Of a DNA stretch of 64,000 nucleotides, positions 51,681 through 59,801 are shown piece by piece. This DNA comes from Pseudomonas viridiflava (GTDB taxonomy: Bacteria > Pseudomonadota > Gammaproteobacteria > Pseudomonadales > Pseudomonadaceae): the NCBI RefSeq assembly GCF_900582195.1, contig NZ_UTHA01000227.1, positions 310,001 through 374,000 of the forward strand. The letters are read 5' to 3'. Each line of letters begins with the position of its first letter. Positions within the stretch are counted from its first letter, which is position 1. The notes beneath the pieces are model-generated. The model was not told the origin of the DNA, did no database searches, and saw nothing but the letters and a program-made list of their open reading frames with translations. Position numbers and translations under genes: made by a program.

Positions 51681-51703
51681 ATTGACTTTCTTTAAAATTG
51701 AAT
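51681..51703. promoter_or_regulatory. Imperfect dyad in the MFS/LysR divergent promoter
   Basis: ATTGACTTT (51681-51689) is the near complement of AAATTGAAT (51695-51703) in the form ATTnAnTTT-N5-AAAnTnAAT. It lies in an AT-rich stretch between the divergent MFS and LysR starts, which is where LysR-type regulators bind. TTGACT (51682-51687) could also be a -35 box. Confidence 0.45.
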
Positions 51704-51739
51704 AATAGTGAGTAACTTGTTCTGTTATGGAGAAAGGTT

Positions 51740-52633
51740 GTGGAGTTCAGCCAATTGCGGATCTTTCAGGCTGTGGCCGAGGAGGGTTCGATCACCCGCG
51801 CCGCCGAGCGCCTGCACCGGGTGCCGTCGAATCTGTCGACCCGGCTTAAACAGCTTGAAGAGCAACTGGGTGTCGAGCTTTTCGTTCGTGAGCGTCAGCG
51901 TTTGCAACTGTCGCCTGCGGGAAAAGTCCTGCTGGACTACACCGGCAAACTGTTTGCGTTGCGCGATCAGGCCAGTGCGGCGGTGATGGGCGGGCAACCG
52001 GCGGGGGATTTTGTCCTCGGCACGATGTACAGCACGGCGGCGATCCATTTGCCGGCGTTGCTGGCGCGCTATCACAAGCAGTATCCGGCGGTGAATCTGC
52101 AGGTGCAGTCGGCACCCAGCGGCGAGTTACTCGAAGGTCTGCTCACCGGGCGCCTGGACGCCGCACTGGTGGACGGGCCACTGGAACTGGCCGGGCTTGA
52201 CGGCGTGCCGTTGTGCGAAGAGCGGCTGGTGCTGATTACCGAAACCGACCATCCGCCCGTGCGCAGTGCCAAGGATGTCGAAGGACGATCGGTGTTTACC
52301 TTTCGCCGTGGTTGTTCTTATCGGATGCGCCTGGAGGCCTGGTTTTCGCATTACCACGCGACGATGGGGCGAGCGATAGAGATCGAGTCTTACCAGGGCA
52401 TGCTCGCCTGCGTGATTGCCGGCAGCGGTGTGGCATTGATGTCAGAGTCGATGCTCGCCAGTCTGCCGGGCCGCGAGAGCGTTGCCGCGCACTTTTTGGC
52501 CGAGCCGTTCGTGGGTGCGACAACATGGCTCATGTGGCGCAAAGGCATGGTCGGCGCCAACCTCAATGCATGGATCGAAGTGCAGCAGGCCGTCTATCCT
52601 GCGGCTCAGATCGAAACCCGAGAAACAGCCTGA
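51740..52633 (+). CDS. LysR-family transcriptional regulator
   Basis: A 297-residue regulator. The winged helix 'FSQLRIFQAVAEEGSITRAAERLHRVPSNLSTRLKQLEEQLG' in pieces has the recognition helix 'RVPSNLSTRLKQLE'. The effector domain follows from about residue 88. GTG 51740 has GGAGAAAGG upstream. It is divergent from the MFS transporter, which is its likely target, with a dyad in the 104-base gap. PAO1 has a LysR gene (PA1413) beside a small ORF in the same area, and this gene also has a small ORF downstream. Confidence 0.88.
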   Translation: MEFSQLRIFQAVAEEGSITRAAERLHRVPSNLSTRLKQLEEQLGVELFVRERQRLQLSPAGKVLLDYTGKLFALRDQASAAVMGGQPAGDFVLGTMYSTAAIHLPALLARYHKQYPAVNLQVQSAPSGELLEGLLTGRLDAALVDGPLELAGLDGVPLCEERLVLITETDHPPVRSAKDVEGRSVFTFRRGCSYRMRLEAWFSHYHATMGRAIEIESYQGMLACVIAGSGVALMSESMLASLPGRESVAAHFLAEPFVGATTWLMWRKGMVGANLNAWIEVQQAVYPAAQIETRETA

Positions 52634-52775
52634 ACCAATGACGGCGAACTCTGTTCAATTCAGTAACAGATCATTGCGGATTTGACCGAGCATTGCGTAG
52701 GACTTCGGACTATTATCAGTGCGAAGCGGCCTCAGAATTCCGGTCGCTCAGCACCACCCTGAAGGGGGCATGACG

Positions 52776-52904
52776 ATGAAAGAGAAAATTCAAAACTGGC
52801 TGCACGATTTGGGTGTTGCCCTCGGTTTGATCGAACCGCCTCTGCAACCTGTACCGATTCGCACCGATGACGAGCAGCGCCGCCGTCAACAACGGCGCCG
52901 GTAA
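52776..52904 (+). CDS. Very small protein, PA1414-like
   Basis: A 42-residue product, 'MKEKIQNWLHDLGVALGLIE' then 'PPLQPVPIRTDDEQ' and a basic 'RRRQQRRR' tail. AAGGGGG lies 7 bases before ATG 52776, an excellent site, while ATG 52770 is too close to it. I recall a small PA1414-type protein next to a LysR gene in PAO1, so I label it that way, but the family match rests on memory. Function unknown. Confidence 0.65.
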   Translation: MKEKIQNWLHDLGVALGLIEPPLQPVPIRTDDEQRRRQQRRR

Positions 52905-52938
52905 CGCCCCCGATCCGAGATCACACGATTCAAGATCA

Positions 52939-53003
52939 AGAGATCGCAGCCTTCGGCAGCTCCTACGTTGACTCGTGTAGGAGCTGCCGAAGGCTGCGAT
53001 CTT
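52939..53003. repeat. Inverted repeat of the 'AAGATCGCAGCC' class
   Basis: The arms GATCGCAGCCTTCGGCAGCTCCTAC and the complementary half, shortened here in text, form a near-perfect hairpin. It lies between the small plus-strand ORF (52776) and the convergent minus-strand gene at 53010, and may end both transcripts. Confidence 0.85.
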
Positions 53004-53009
53004 TTGCTT

Positions 53010-53258
53010 TTAATGTCTGCCGATTTCCAGCAGAAACCGGCTCAAGTCGTTCGCGGTCTTCGCGGTCTTGAGCATGCGGTCTTCCTCGGCGGTGAACGCC
53101 GTCAGTCCGAATTCATCTTCCAGATGAAAGATCAGATCTTCGATATCGGCTTTCTCCAGGCCCAGTTGCACCAGGCTGGTGTTGTCGTTGAATTCACGGG
53201 TTTCCAGCAGACGCCGGATGTATCGGTGCACGGCGGCACGCACGGCAGCTCTTCTCAT
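53010..53258 (-). CDS. Carrier-protein-like protein lacking the attachment serine
   Basis: An 82-residue acidic helical protein, 'SLVQLGLEKADIEDLIFHLEDEFGL' in its core. This reads like an acyl carrier protein helix II with 'ExxxEFG', but the phosphopantetheine serine (usually D-S-L) is replaced by 'EKAD'. ATG 53258 is the most likely start, 44 bases after the metallo-hydrolase stop on the same strand; a TTG 53330 start would overlap the preceding gene. It probably does not carry an acyl arm and may act as a scaffold or partner. Confidence 0.62.
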   Translation of the reverse strand: MRRAAVRAAVHRYIRRLLETREFNDNTSLVQLGLEKADIEDLIFHLEDEFGLTAFTAEEDRMLKTAKTANDLSRFLLEIGRH

Positions 53259-53301
53259 GGCAGATTTTTCTGATGGTTGTTCTGCTTGAGTACAGCAGGC
53301 C

Positions 53302-54027
53302 TCAGTCGTGGCGGCGCAACCATTCGTCAATCATCGAACGCAAATGCTCCCCGGAAAAACTGCCGAAATGTCCGCCATGTACCGTGCGGATCGGCAACGC
53401 CTGCAAGCGACGTAGACTGGCGGCGTAATCCCGCAGATTGGAGTGGTAAGCGTCTTCGATCAGCGGGCCGTCGTAGATGATGTCGCCGCTGAACAGGGTT
53501 TCAGTCGCCGCCTCATACAGGCTGATCCCGCCCGGAGAATGCCCCGGCGTGTGCAGCACCTGCAGCGTACGATTGCCCAGATCGAGCGCATCGCCGTCCT
53601 CGACAAAACCGGTGGCCGGCGCGGCTTTGACCCGGTATTCGGCGTAGCAAAGCGGGCAATCCGGGTGGGCCTCGAACATGTCGTCGCCGACGAACGCGCG
53701 GCTCAAGTCGTTTTCGCCATCCGGCGCGGCCAGAATGTCCGCCTCGGCGCGATGCACCAACCGCTCAGCAAACTCATGATGCCCGGCGATATGGTCGAAA
53801 TGACAATGACTGGCCACTGCCACCAGCGGGCGTTCAGTCAGCCACGGCAACTGCTCGCGCAGGCTGACCAATCCCGAACCGCTGTCCAGCAACAGGTCTT
53901 TGTCACGGCCCTGCACATGCCACAGATTGCAGCGATAGAACGGGCGGATATACGGCTCGTGGATCAACCGAATGCCATCGCTGAGGTTTTTCACTTCAAA
54001 CCACTGATCGCGAGAAACGATCTTCAT
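53302..54027 (-). CDS. Metallo-beta-lactamase-fold hydrolase
   Basis: A 241-residue soluble protein with the metal motif His74-x-His76-x-Asp78-His79 in 'SHCHFDHIAGH', then 'LHTPGHSPGG' (a third His), 'FSGDIIYDG' (metal Asp) and 'TVHGGHFG' (last His). The ligands for two zinc ions are complete. The substrate is unknown. It lies between the sodium:solute symporter and the carrier-like gene on the minus strand and is probably in that operon. PA1415 of PAO1 has a similar position by memory. ATG 54027 precedes 'MKIVSRDQWFEVKN'. Confidence 0.86.
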   Translation of the reverse strand: MKIVSRDQWFEVKNLSDGIRLIHEPYIRPFYRCNLWHVQGRDKDLLLDSGSGLVSLREQLPWLTERPLVAVASHCHFDHIAGHHEFAERLVHRAEADILAAPDGENDLSRAFVGDDMFEAHPDCPLCYAEYRVKAAPATGFVEDGDALDLGNRTLQVLHTPGHSPGGISLYEAATETLFSGDIIYDGPLIEDAYHSNLRDYAASLRRLQALPIRTVHGGHFGSFSGEHLRSMIDEWLRRHD

Positions 54028-54112
54028 AAATGATTTTCTCCAGACGAAAAAAACGGGTGTGGCAACCGACGCCACACCCGTCGAAGAAAGCATCAAGTCG
54101 TTACATCAGAGC

Positions 54113-55492
54113 TTAGATCGTACTCGCCACGGTCGCCGGGCGAGGGGAGATCAGGCTGACCACCACGAAACTCACCAGACCCACAGCCAGGCTGTAGTAG
54201 ATCGGTGTGTTCGCGTCCAGACCGTCCTTGAACATGAACAGCAGCGCGGTGGCGAAACCCAGGCCCATGCTGGCGATGGCGCCGGCGGTGGTCGCGCGTT
54301 TCCAGAAGATCGCACCGATCAGCGGGACCAGCATGCCGCCCACCAACAGGTTGTAAGCGAGGGTCAGGGCGCTGATCACGTCATTCACCACCAGCGCGAT
54401 ACCGAGCACGACAATACCGGTGAGCAAGGTGAACAGACGGTTGATGCCCAGGCTCGACTGTTTGCCGCCACGCAGTTTCGGCAACAGGTCTTCAGTCAGG
54501 GTGGTGGCCGCAGCGAGCAGGCCGGCGCTGGCGGTGGACATCATGGCCGCCAGTGCTGCGGCGATCACCAGACCACGGATGCCGTCCGGCAGGGACAGTT
54601 TGACGATGGCGGCGAAGGCGTTGTTGACGTTGTCCAGATCCGGGATCAGCACGTGCGCAGCCATGCCGATCAGGGCGCAGGCCAGACCGTAGACGATGCA
54701 GTAGATGCCCGCGATGCTGCCGGCGTATTGCGCGACTTTGGCGGTCTTGACGGTGAACACCCGTTGCCAGATGTCCTGACCGATCAGGATGCCGAAGAAG
54801 TAGATCATGAAGTAGGTGATGATCGTGTCCCAGCCGATGGTGGTGAAGCTGAAGGCGGTCGCCGGCAGTTTCAGCACCAGCTCATCCCAGCCGCCAACGC
54901 GGTACAGGCAGATCGGCAACAGGATGAACATCAGGCCCACGGTCTTGATGATGAACTGGACGATGTCGGTGAGGGTCAGCGACCACATGCCGCCGATCGC
55001 CGAGTAGATCACCACCACGCCACCGCCAACGAGTACCGAAACCCAGAAAGGCAGGTCAAACAGCACTTGCAGGACGGTGCCGATGGCGAGGATCGAGGTC
55101 ACGCCGATCATCAGTGCGTAGGCCAGCATGATCGCCGCGCTCGCCGAACGGGCCATCGGGTTGTAGCGTTTTTCCAGGACCTGGGTAACGGTGTAGATCT
55201 TCAGTTTCAGCAGCGGTTTGGCGAGGAACAGGTTCAGCGCAACGATGCCGCAACCGAGTGCCGCGCACAGCCAGAAACCGGAAATGCCATGCACATAGCC
55301 CAGACGCACGGTGCCGACGGTGGACGCGCCACCCAGAACGGTCGCGGCCATGGTGCCCATGTACAGGCTCGGGCCGAGGTTACGACCGGCAACGAGAAAG
55401 TCCTCGTTGGTCTTGGCCTTGCGCATGCCGAAGTAGCCGAGCAAGAGCATGCCGGCGGCGTAGATGAGGACGACGAATAAATCCAAAGCCAT
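54113..55492 (-). CDS. Sodium:solute symporter
   Basis: A 459-residue inner membrane protein with about twelve to thirteen helices. SSS marks: 'LFVVLIYAAGMLLLGYFGMRKAK' at the start, 'GHRNLG'-type 'AGRNLGPSLYMGTMAATVLGGASTVG' after helix 1 in pieces, and 'MWSLTLTDIVQFIIKTVGL'. It brings in a solute with Na+, and its place in the guanidinobutyrase region suggests a guanidino compound or a related amine; this is inference. ATG 55492 is used, with GGAG about ten bases upstream. PA1418 holds this place in PAO1 by memory. Confidence 0.88.
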   Translation of the reverse strand: MALDLFVVLIYAAGMLLLGYFGMRKAKTNEDFLVAGRNLGPSLYMGTMAATVLGGASTVGTVRLGYVHGISGFWLCAALGCGIVALNLFLAKPLLKLKIYTVTQVLEKRYNPMARSASAAIMLAYALMIGVTSILAIGTVLQVLFDLPFWVSVLVGGGVVVIYSAIGGMWSLTLTDIVQFIIKTVGLMFILLPICLYRVGGWDELVLKLPATAFSFTTIGWDTIITYFMIYFFGILIGQDIWQRVFTVKTAKVAQYAGSIAGIYCIVYGLACALIGMAAHVLIPDLDNVNNAFAAIVKLSLPDGIRGLVIAAALAAMMSTASAGLLAAATTLTEDLLPKLRGGKQSSLGINRLFTLLTGIVVLGIALVVNDVISALTLAYNLLVGGMLVPLIGAIFWKRATTAGAIASMGLGFATALLFMFKDGLDANTPIYYSLAVGLVSFVVVSLISPRPATVASTI

Positions 55493-55555
55493 GATGGCGT
55501 GTCTCCGATTGTCTTTTTTATGGTGAAACAAATTTGGTTCGGTGTGGCTGCCCTT

Positions 55556-55644
55556 TGTGGGAGCGAGCCTGCTCGCGAAGGCGTCAGCACATTCAACAAA
55601 GATGTGTCTGACAAATTGCTTTCGCGAGCAGGCTCGCTCCCACA
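55556..55644. repeat. REP doublet (REPIN) inside the gbu transport gene run
   Basis: Two inverted 'TGTGGGAGCGAGC.TGCTCGCGAA' copies lie between the NCS1 permease and sodium:solute symporter genes. It may lower read-through between the two transporters. Confidence 0.9.
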
Positions 55645-55655
55645 GGAGATCTGCG

Positions 55656-57158
55656 TCAGGCGGCCTGACGCAGTTCAGGTTTTTCTATGACTTGGCTGCG
55701 GGCATCCTTCGGGCCGAACACTTCGCGCGGTTCCGGGAACAGGCTCAGCAGCGTCAGGTACACCACCGAGGCCAGGCCCAGGGTCACCGGCAAACTGATG
55801 TCGATGCCGCCGGCCATTTCACCCAGCGGACCAACGAACTGCCCCGGCAGATTGACGAAGCACAGGCCAACCGCCGCGCTCGGGATCCATGCGCCCAGAC
55901 CACGCCAGTTCCAGCCGTGGCTGAACCAGTAGCGTCCGCCTTGCTCGCCACGGGTGAACACTTGCAGGTCATCCGGGCAGTAGAAGCCGCGACGCACCAG
56001 CAGGCCGATGATCATGATCACCATCCACGGTGTGGTGCAGGTGATGATCAGCACGGCGAAGGTCGACACGCTCTGCACCAGGTTCGCCGCAAAACGACCG
56101 ATGAAGATGAAGGCAATCGACAGCACACCGATCAGCAATGTCGCCTTCACTCGCGACAGCACGCGCGGGAACACGCTGGACATGTCCAGCCCGGTGCCAT
56201 ATAGCGAGGTGGTGCCGGTGGACATGCCGCCGATCACCGCAATCAGGCACACCGGCAGGAAGAACCAGCTCGGCGACACCGCCAGCAAACCACCGACGTA
56301 GTTGTTCGCCGCGATGTAGTCCGGCGCCTTGATCGCGACGATGGTCGCGGTGGTCAGGCCGAACAGGAACGGGATGAAGGTAGCGATCTGCGACAGCACC
56401 ACGGCGGCCATGATCCGTTGCTTGGAGGTTTCACGCGGGATGTAGCGCGACCAGTCGCCGAGGAACGCGCCGAAGGAAATCGGGTTGCTCATCGCGACCA
56501 GTGCTGCGCCGATGAACGCGGCCCAGAAGCCCGGTTGCCCGAGGCTGACGGTGCCCGCGTAATGCGCATCGAAAGGACCGGCGAAGGCGAAGATGCCCAA
56601 CAGGAACAAGAGGCTGGCGCTCCACACCGCGATCTTGTTCACCCACAGCAAAAAGCGGAAGCCGTAGATGCACACGGTCAGCACCAGAATCGCGAACAGA
56701 CCGTAGGCCAGGCCCAAAGTCAGGTCGGTTTCCGGCAGACCGATCAGGCGTTTCGCACCACCGATCAGCGCATCCCCCGAACTCCACACCGAGAGCGAGA
56801 AAAACGCGATGGCGGTCAACAGCGACAGGAACGAACCGACGATGCGCCCGTGCACGCCGAAGTGCGCACCGGACGACACGGCATTGTTGGTGCCGTTGAG
56901 CGGGCCGAACAGGCCCATCGGTGCGAGGATCAGCGAGCCAAGCAGCACGCCCAGCACAATTGCCCAGACGCCGGCCTGAAAAGACAGACCGAACAGCACC
57001 GGGAAACTGCCGAGCACGGCGGTGGCAAAGGTATTCGAACCACCGAAGATCATCCGGAACAAGTCCGTCGGGCCTGCGCTGCGTTCGTGGTCCGGGATCT
57101 GTTCGACCCCGTGGGTTTCAATCTGCGTAAGGCTTTGGTCGTTGTTGTTGTTATTCAT
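55656..57158 (-). CDS. NCS1-family (purine-cytosine permease type) transporter
   Basis: A 500-residue protein with twelve helices. NCS1 marks include 'GPTDLFRMIFGGSNTFATAVLG' in the first helix, 'LFGPLNGTNNAVSSGAHFG' near helix 2-3, and 'NPISFGAFLGDWSRYIPRE'. The N-terminus begins 'MNNNNNDQSL', five Asn codons in a row. It is an inner membrane symporter. Position between gbuA and the symporter suggests uptake of guanidinobutyrate or a related nitrogen compound, which is inference. In PAO1, PA1419 holds this place by memory. Confidence 0.88.
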   Translation of the reverse strand: MNNNNNDQSLTQIETHGVEQIPDHERSAGPTDLFRMIFGGSNTFATAVLGSFPVLFGLSFQAGVWAIVLGVLLGSLILAPMGLFGPLNGTNNAVSSGAHFGVHGRIVGSFLSLLTAIAFFSLSVWSSGDALIGGAKRLIGLPETDLTLGLAYGLFAILVLTVCIYGFRFLLWVNKIAVWSASLLFLLGIFAFAGPFDAHYAGTVSLGQPGFWAAFIGAALVAMSNPISFGAFLGDWSRYIPRETSKQRIMAAVVLSQIATFIPFLFGLTTATIVAIKAPDYIAANNYVGGLLAVSPSWFFLPVCLIAVIGGMSTGTTSLYGTGLDMSSVFPRVLSRVKATLLIGVLSIAFIFIGRFAANLVQSVSTFAVLIITCTTPWMVIMIIGLLVRRGFYCPDDLQVFTRGEQGGRYWFSHGWNWRGLGAWIPSAAVGLCFVNLPGQFVGPLGEMAGGIDISLPVTLGLASVVYLTLLSLFPEPREVFGPKDARSQVIEKPELRQAA

Positions 57159-57213
57159 GATCTGCTCCGATCATAAAGGCGCGCTCATCGTGCGTGAGCG
57201 TCACCTGTTTTGG

Positions 57214-57636
57214 CTAAGGGGATGGCAGCCCTTCCGGCATTGCGGACAAATGTTCGTGGCAGGCCAGCCAATGGCCTTGTTGTTCTAGGCTCGACGCTTG
57301 TTTCTTGAAAACAATCGTCTCGCGCTCCTGGCTGAAGTGTTGCTCCCCTTGCATGCGCAGCTCGGTGGCCACGTCATGGATGAAAATCGCCACGTCACCC
57401 TGCAGGCTGACGAAGGCGTTGCTCGAGGTGCACGCAAGCACCTCGAAGCCATCCTCGGCGCGCCAGCGGTCCCACAAGGCCTGATAGGCATCGCGCGACA
57501 GCAGCGGCTGGTCGAGGGTGTAGAAGACGAAACTTGCATCGGCGCTGAACGCGCCGAAATAAGCTTCGCGATCGTTTCGGGCGAAGGCGGACACCAAGTC
57601 GGCGGCCGCTTGCAAAACCTGATCACGTTCGTTCAT
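57214..57636 (-). CDS. SnoaL/DUF4440-like small protein
   Basis: A 140-residue protein: 'QVLQAAADLVSAFARNDREAYFGAFSADASFVFY' in pieces, then 'GDVAIFIHDVATELRMQG' and 'SQERETIVFKKQ'. This is the cone-shaped NTF2/SnoaL fold used by hydrolases, isomerases and carriers. The function is unknown. The start ATG 57636 is 10 bases after the gbuA stop on the same strand, so it is co-transcribed with gbuA. It ends in 'SAMPEGLPSP'. It has the position of PA1420. Confidence 0.82.
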   Translation of the reverse strand: MNERDQVLQAAADLVSAFARNDREAYFGAFSADASFVFYTLDQPLLSRDAYQALWDRWRAEDGFEVLACTSSNAFVSLQGDVAIFIHDVATELRMQGEQHFSQERETIVFKKQASSLEQQGHWLACHEHLSAMPEGLPSP

Positions 57637-57646
57637 GACCCGACCC

Positions 57647-58597
57647 TCAGCGATGGACCACGCCAGGCAGTACGCAGAGCATTTCGTACAGCAGGTTGGC
57701 GGCCAGCAGCGAGGTGTTGCCGGTGGTGTCATAAGCGGGCGAGACTTCTACCAGATCGCAACCGATCAGGTCGAGGCCTTGGCAGCCGCGAACGATTTCA
57801 ATTGCCTGAATGGTCGTCAGACCACCGATTTCCGGGGTGCCGGTGCCAGGCGCCCAAGCCGGGTCGATGCCGTCGATGTCGAAGCTCAGGTACACCGGAC
57901 CGCCGCCGACTTTCTCGCGCACTTCGGCCATCAGCGGTGCCAGCGACTTGTGCCAGCATTCTTCGGCTTGTACTACGCGAAAGCCTTGATCGCGGCTCCA
58001 GTTGAAGTCGTCAGCGGTGTAACCCTGAGCGCGCAGACCAATCTGCACCACGCGATCGCAATCCAGCAGACCTTCTTCGACGGCGCGACGGAAGGTCGTA
58101 CCGTGAGCAATCTTCTCGCCAAACATGTGATCGTTGACGTCAGCGTGGGCATCGATGTGCACCAGACCGACCTTGCCGTGCTTTTTATGAATCGCCCGCA
58201 GGATCGGCAGGGTGATGGTGTGGTCGCCACCCAGGGTCATCGGGATTACGTTGTGCTCGAGGATGTTGTCGTAGGCTTCTTCGATGATGCGCACGGCGTC
58301 GAGCAGGTTGAAGGTGTTGATCGCTACGTCACCGATGTCGGCAACCGACAGCGAGTCGAACGGCGCTGCGCCGGTGGCCATGTTGTACGGGCGGATCATC
58401 ACCGATTCGGTGCGGATGTCGCGTGGCCCGAAGCGGGTGCCGGGGCGCAGCGAAGTACCGATGTCCAAGGGTACGCCAACAAAGGCAGCGTCCAGGCCGG
58501 CAGCGGTCGGTACATGGGGGAGTCGGAGCATGGTGGCGATGCCGCCGAAGCGCGGCATTTCGTTGCCGCCCAGTGGTTGGTGAAGAATCTTGTCCAC
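57647..58597 (-). CDS. gbuA: Guanidinobutyrase
   Basis: A 316-residue ureohydrolase that splits 4-guanidinobutyrate to GABA and urea, a step in arginine and agmatine-type catabolism. The two-manganese motifs are present: 'GGDHTIT', 'DAHADVND' and 'SFDIDGIDPAWAPGTGTPE'. The N-terminus 'MDKILHQPLGGNEMPRFGG' matches the known Pseudomonas GbuA. It starts 293 bases from the divergent regulator gbuR and heads the minus-strand run of transport genes. The 24-bp dyad at 58721 lies 124 bases upstream of its start. Confidence 0.95.
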   Translation of the reverse strand: MDKILHQPLGGNEMPRFGGIATMLRLPHVPTAAGLDAAFVGVPLDIGTSLRPGTRFGPRDIRTESVMIRPYNMATGAAPFDSLSVADIGDVAINTFNLLDAVRIIEEAYDNILEHNVIPMTLGGDHTITLPILRAIHKKHGKVGLVHIDAHADVNDHMFGEKIAHGTTFRRAVEEGLLDCDRVVQIGLRAQGYTADDFNWSRDQGFRVVQAEECWHKSLAPLMAEVREKVGGGPVYLSFDIDGIDPAWAPGTGTPEIGGLTTIQAIEIVRGCQGLDLIGCDLVEVSPAYDTTGNTSLLAANLLYEMLCVLPGVVHR

Positions 58598-58720
58598 GGG
58601 TAAGGCCTCATCGTCTTTGTTTTATTTATGTCGGCGCGCCGTTGAGCACGGGGTCGGACGCCGCTGTGGGGCCGATGATGCGAAATGTAGTGTGGGGAAA
58701 GAATCGCTACGGGCAAAAAC

Positions 58721-58744
58721 TTAGTTCAGATTTTTCTAAACTAA
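58721..58744. promoter_or_regulatory. Candidate GbuR operator between gbuA and gbuR
   Basis: The sequence TTAGTTCAGA-N4-TCTAAACTAA is a near-perfect 24-bp dyad (one mismatch pair), with a LysR-type T-N11-A layout. It lies in the gbuA/gbuR gap, 124 bases upstream of gbuA, where a LysR regulator binds. It is followed 20 bases on by the repeat at 58765. Confidence 0.55.
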
Positions 58745-58764
58745 TGCCAGACTTCCACACCTGC

Positions 58765-58875
58765 TCGTTCCCATGCTCCGCGTGGGAATGCATCCACGGA
58801 CGCTCCGCGTCCAGCCGTACTCGCAGGTGACGCAGAGCGTCACGGGCTGCATTCCCACGCAGAGCGTGGGAACGA
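58765..58875. repeat. Long inverted repeat of the 'GATCGTTCCCACGC' class
   Basis: The arms TCGTTCCCATGCTCCGCGTGGGAATGCATCC are cut short here in text; the unit ends with 'GCGTGGGAACGA' and carries inner arms 'GACGCTCCGCGTCC' and 'GACGCAGAGCGTC'. A second copy lies at 12089-12191. It abuts the gbuR start (58890), leaving only 14 bases. Confidence 0.85.
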
Positions 58876-58889
58876 TCCTTGGAGTAGAC

Positions 58890-59783
58890 ATGGCCAACGC
58901 TTTACCCGACCTGAAACTGTTGCGCATCTTCGTCAGCGTCGTCCGTCATCAGGGTTTTGCCAACGCGCAACAGGAACTCAACCTGTCGACCTCGGCGATC
59001 AGTACCTACATGAGCCAGCTCGAAGCCGCACTCGGCCTGGTGCTATGCCATCGCGGCCGTGGTGGTTTCAGCCTGACCAGCAAAGGTGAGCTGTTCCATC
59101 AGGAAACCCTGCGCCTGCTCGCCGAACTTGAAGGTTTCGAGCAATACGCCGCCGCGCTCAAGGGCGAACTGCGCGGCACGCTCAACCTCGGTGTGATCGA
59201 CTCCACCGTCAGCGACAAGGCTTTGCCCTTCGCCGAAGCCATCGGCGCCTACAGCCAGGAACACCCGGCGGTGCATTTGCATTTGTCGGTGATGAGTCCG
59301 TACGAACTGCAACTCGGCGTGCAGGACAACCGCCTCGATCTGGCCATCGGTGCATTTTCCTCGCGCATGAGCGGTCTGGTGTACATGCCGCTGTACCGCG
59401 AACAACACTGGTTGTATTGCAGCAGCCGGCATCCATTGTTCAACGAGCGGCGGATTCCCGAGCAGGTCATCACCCAGCAGCGTATGGTCGGACGCGGTTA
59501 CTGGAGTCAGGCCGAACTCGCGCGCCACGGCTTCAAACACAGCGCGGCGACCGTGGAAAGTATGGAGGCGCAGCTGATTCTGGTGCTGTCCGGCGCCTAC
59601 ATCGGTTACTTGCCGGAGCACTATGCTCAGGCGTGGGCCGACAAGGGCGATTTGCGCGTGCTGCTGCCGGCAACGTTTGGTTATCAGGCGCCGTTCTCGA
59701 TGATCATGCGCCGGGGCCGTAGCCGTGAACCGCTGATCCAGACCTTCCGCGATTTGCTTAAAGCACAGCTCAATCAGGCTTAG
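58890..59783 (+). CDS. gbuR: LysR-family regulator GbuR
   Basis: A 297-residue LysR protein, divergent from gbuA, which it likely activates when guanidinobutyrate is present, as established for GbuR in P. aeruginosa. The DNA-binding part reads 'LKLLRIFVSVVRHQGFANAQQELNLSTSAISTYMSQLEAALG' in pieces with the recognition helix 'NLSTSAISTYMSQLE'. The effector domain begins near residue 90. ATG 58890 has TTGGAG upstream, 4 bases from the end of the inverted repeat at 58765, so the promoter must lie inside or beyond the repeat. Confidence 0.92.
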   Translation: MANALPDLKLLRIFVSVVRHQGFANAQQELNLSTSAISTYMSQLEAALGLVLCHRGRGGFSLTSKGELFHQETLRLLAELEGFEQYAAALKGELRGTLNLGVIDSTVSDKALPFAEAIGAYSQEHPAVHLHLSVMSPYELQLGVQDNRLDLAIGAFSSRMSGLVYMPLYREQHWLYCSSRHPLFNERRIPEQVITQQRMVGRGYWSQAELARHGFKHSAATVESMEAQLILVLSGAYIGYLPEHYAQAWADKGDLRVLLPATFGYQAPFSMIMRRGRSREPLIQTFRDLLKAQLNQA

Positions 59784-59801
59784 CTTGTAGGAAAAAGAAG
59801 T

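Noticed and set aside
54059-55480. 473-codon plus-strand frame opposite the sodium:solute symporter
   Set aside because: Its product is His/Gln/Asp-rich with no fold pattern, and the symporter frame on the other strand has complete membrane helices.
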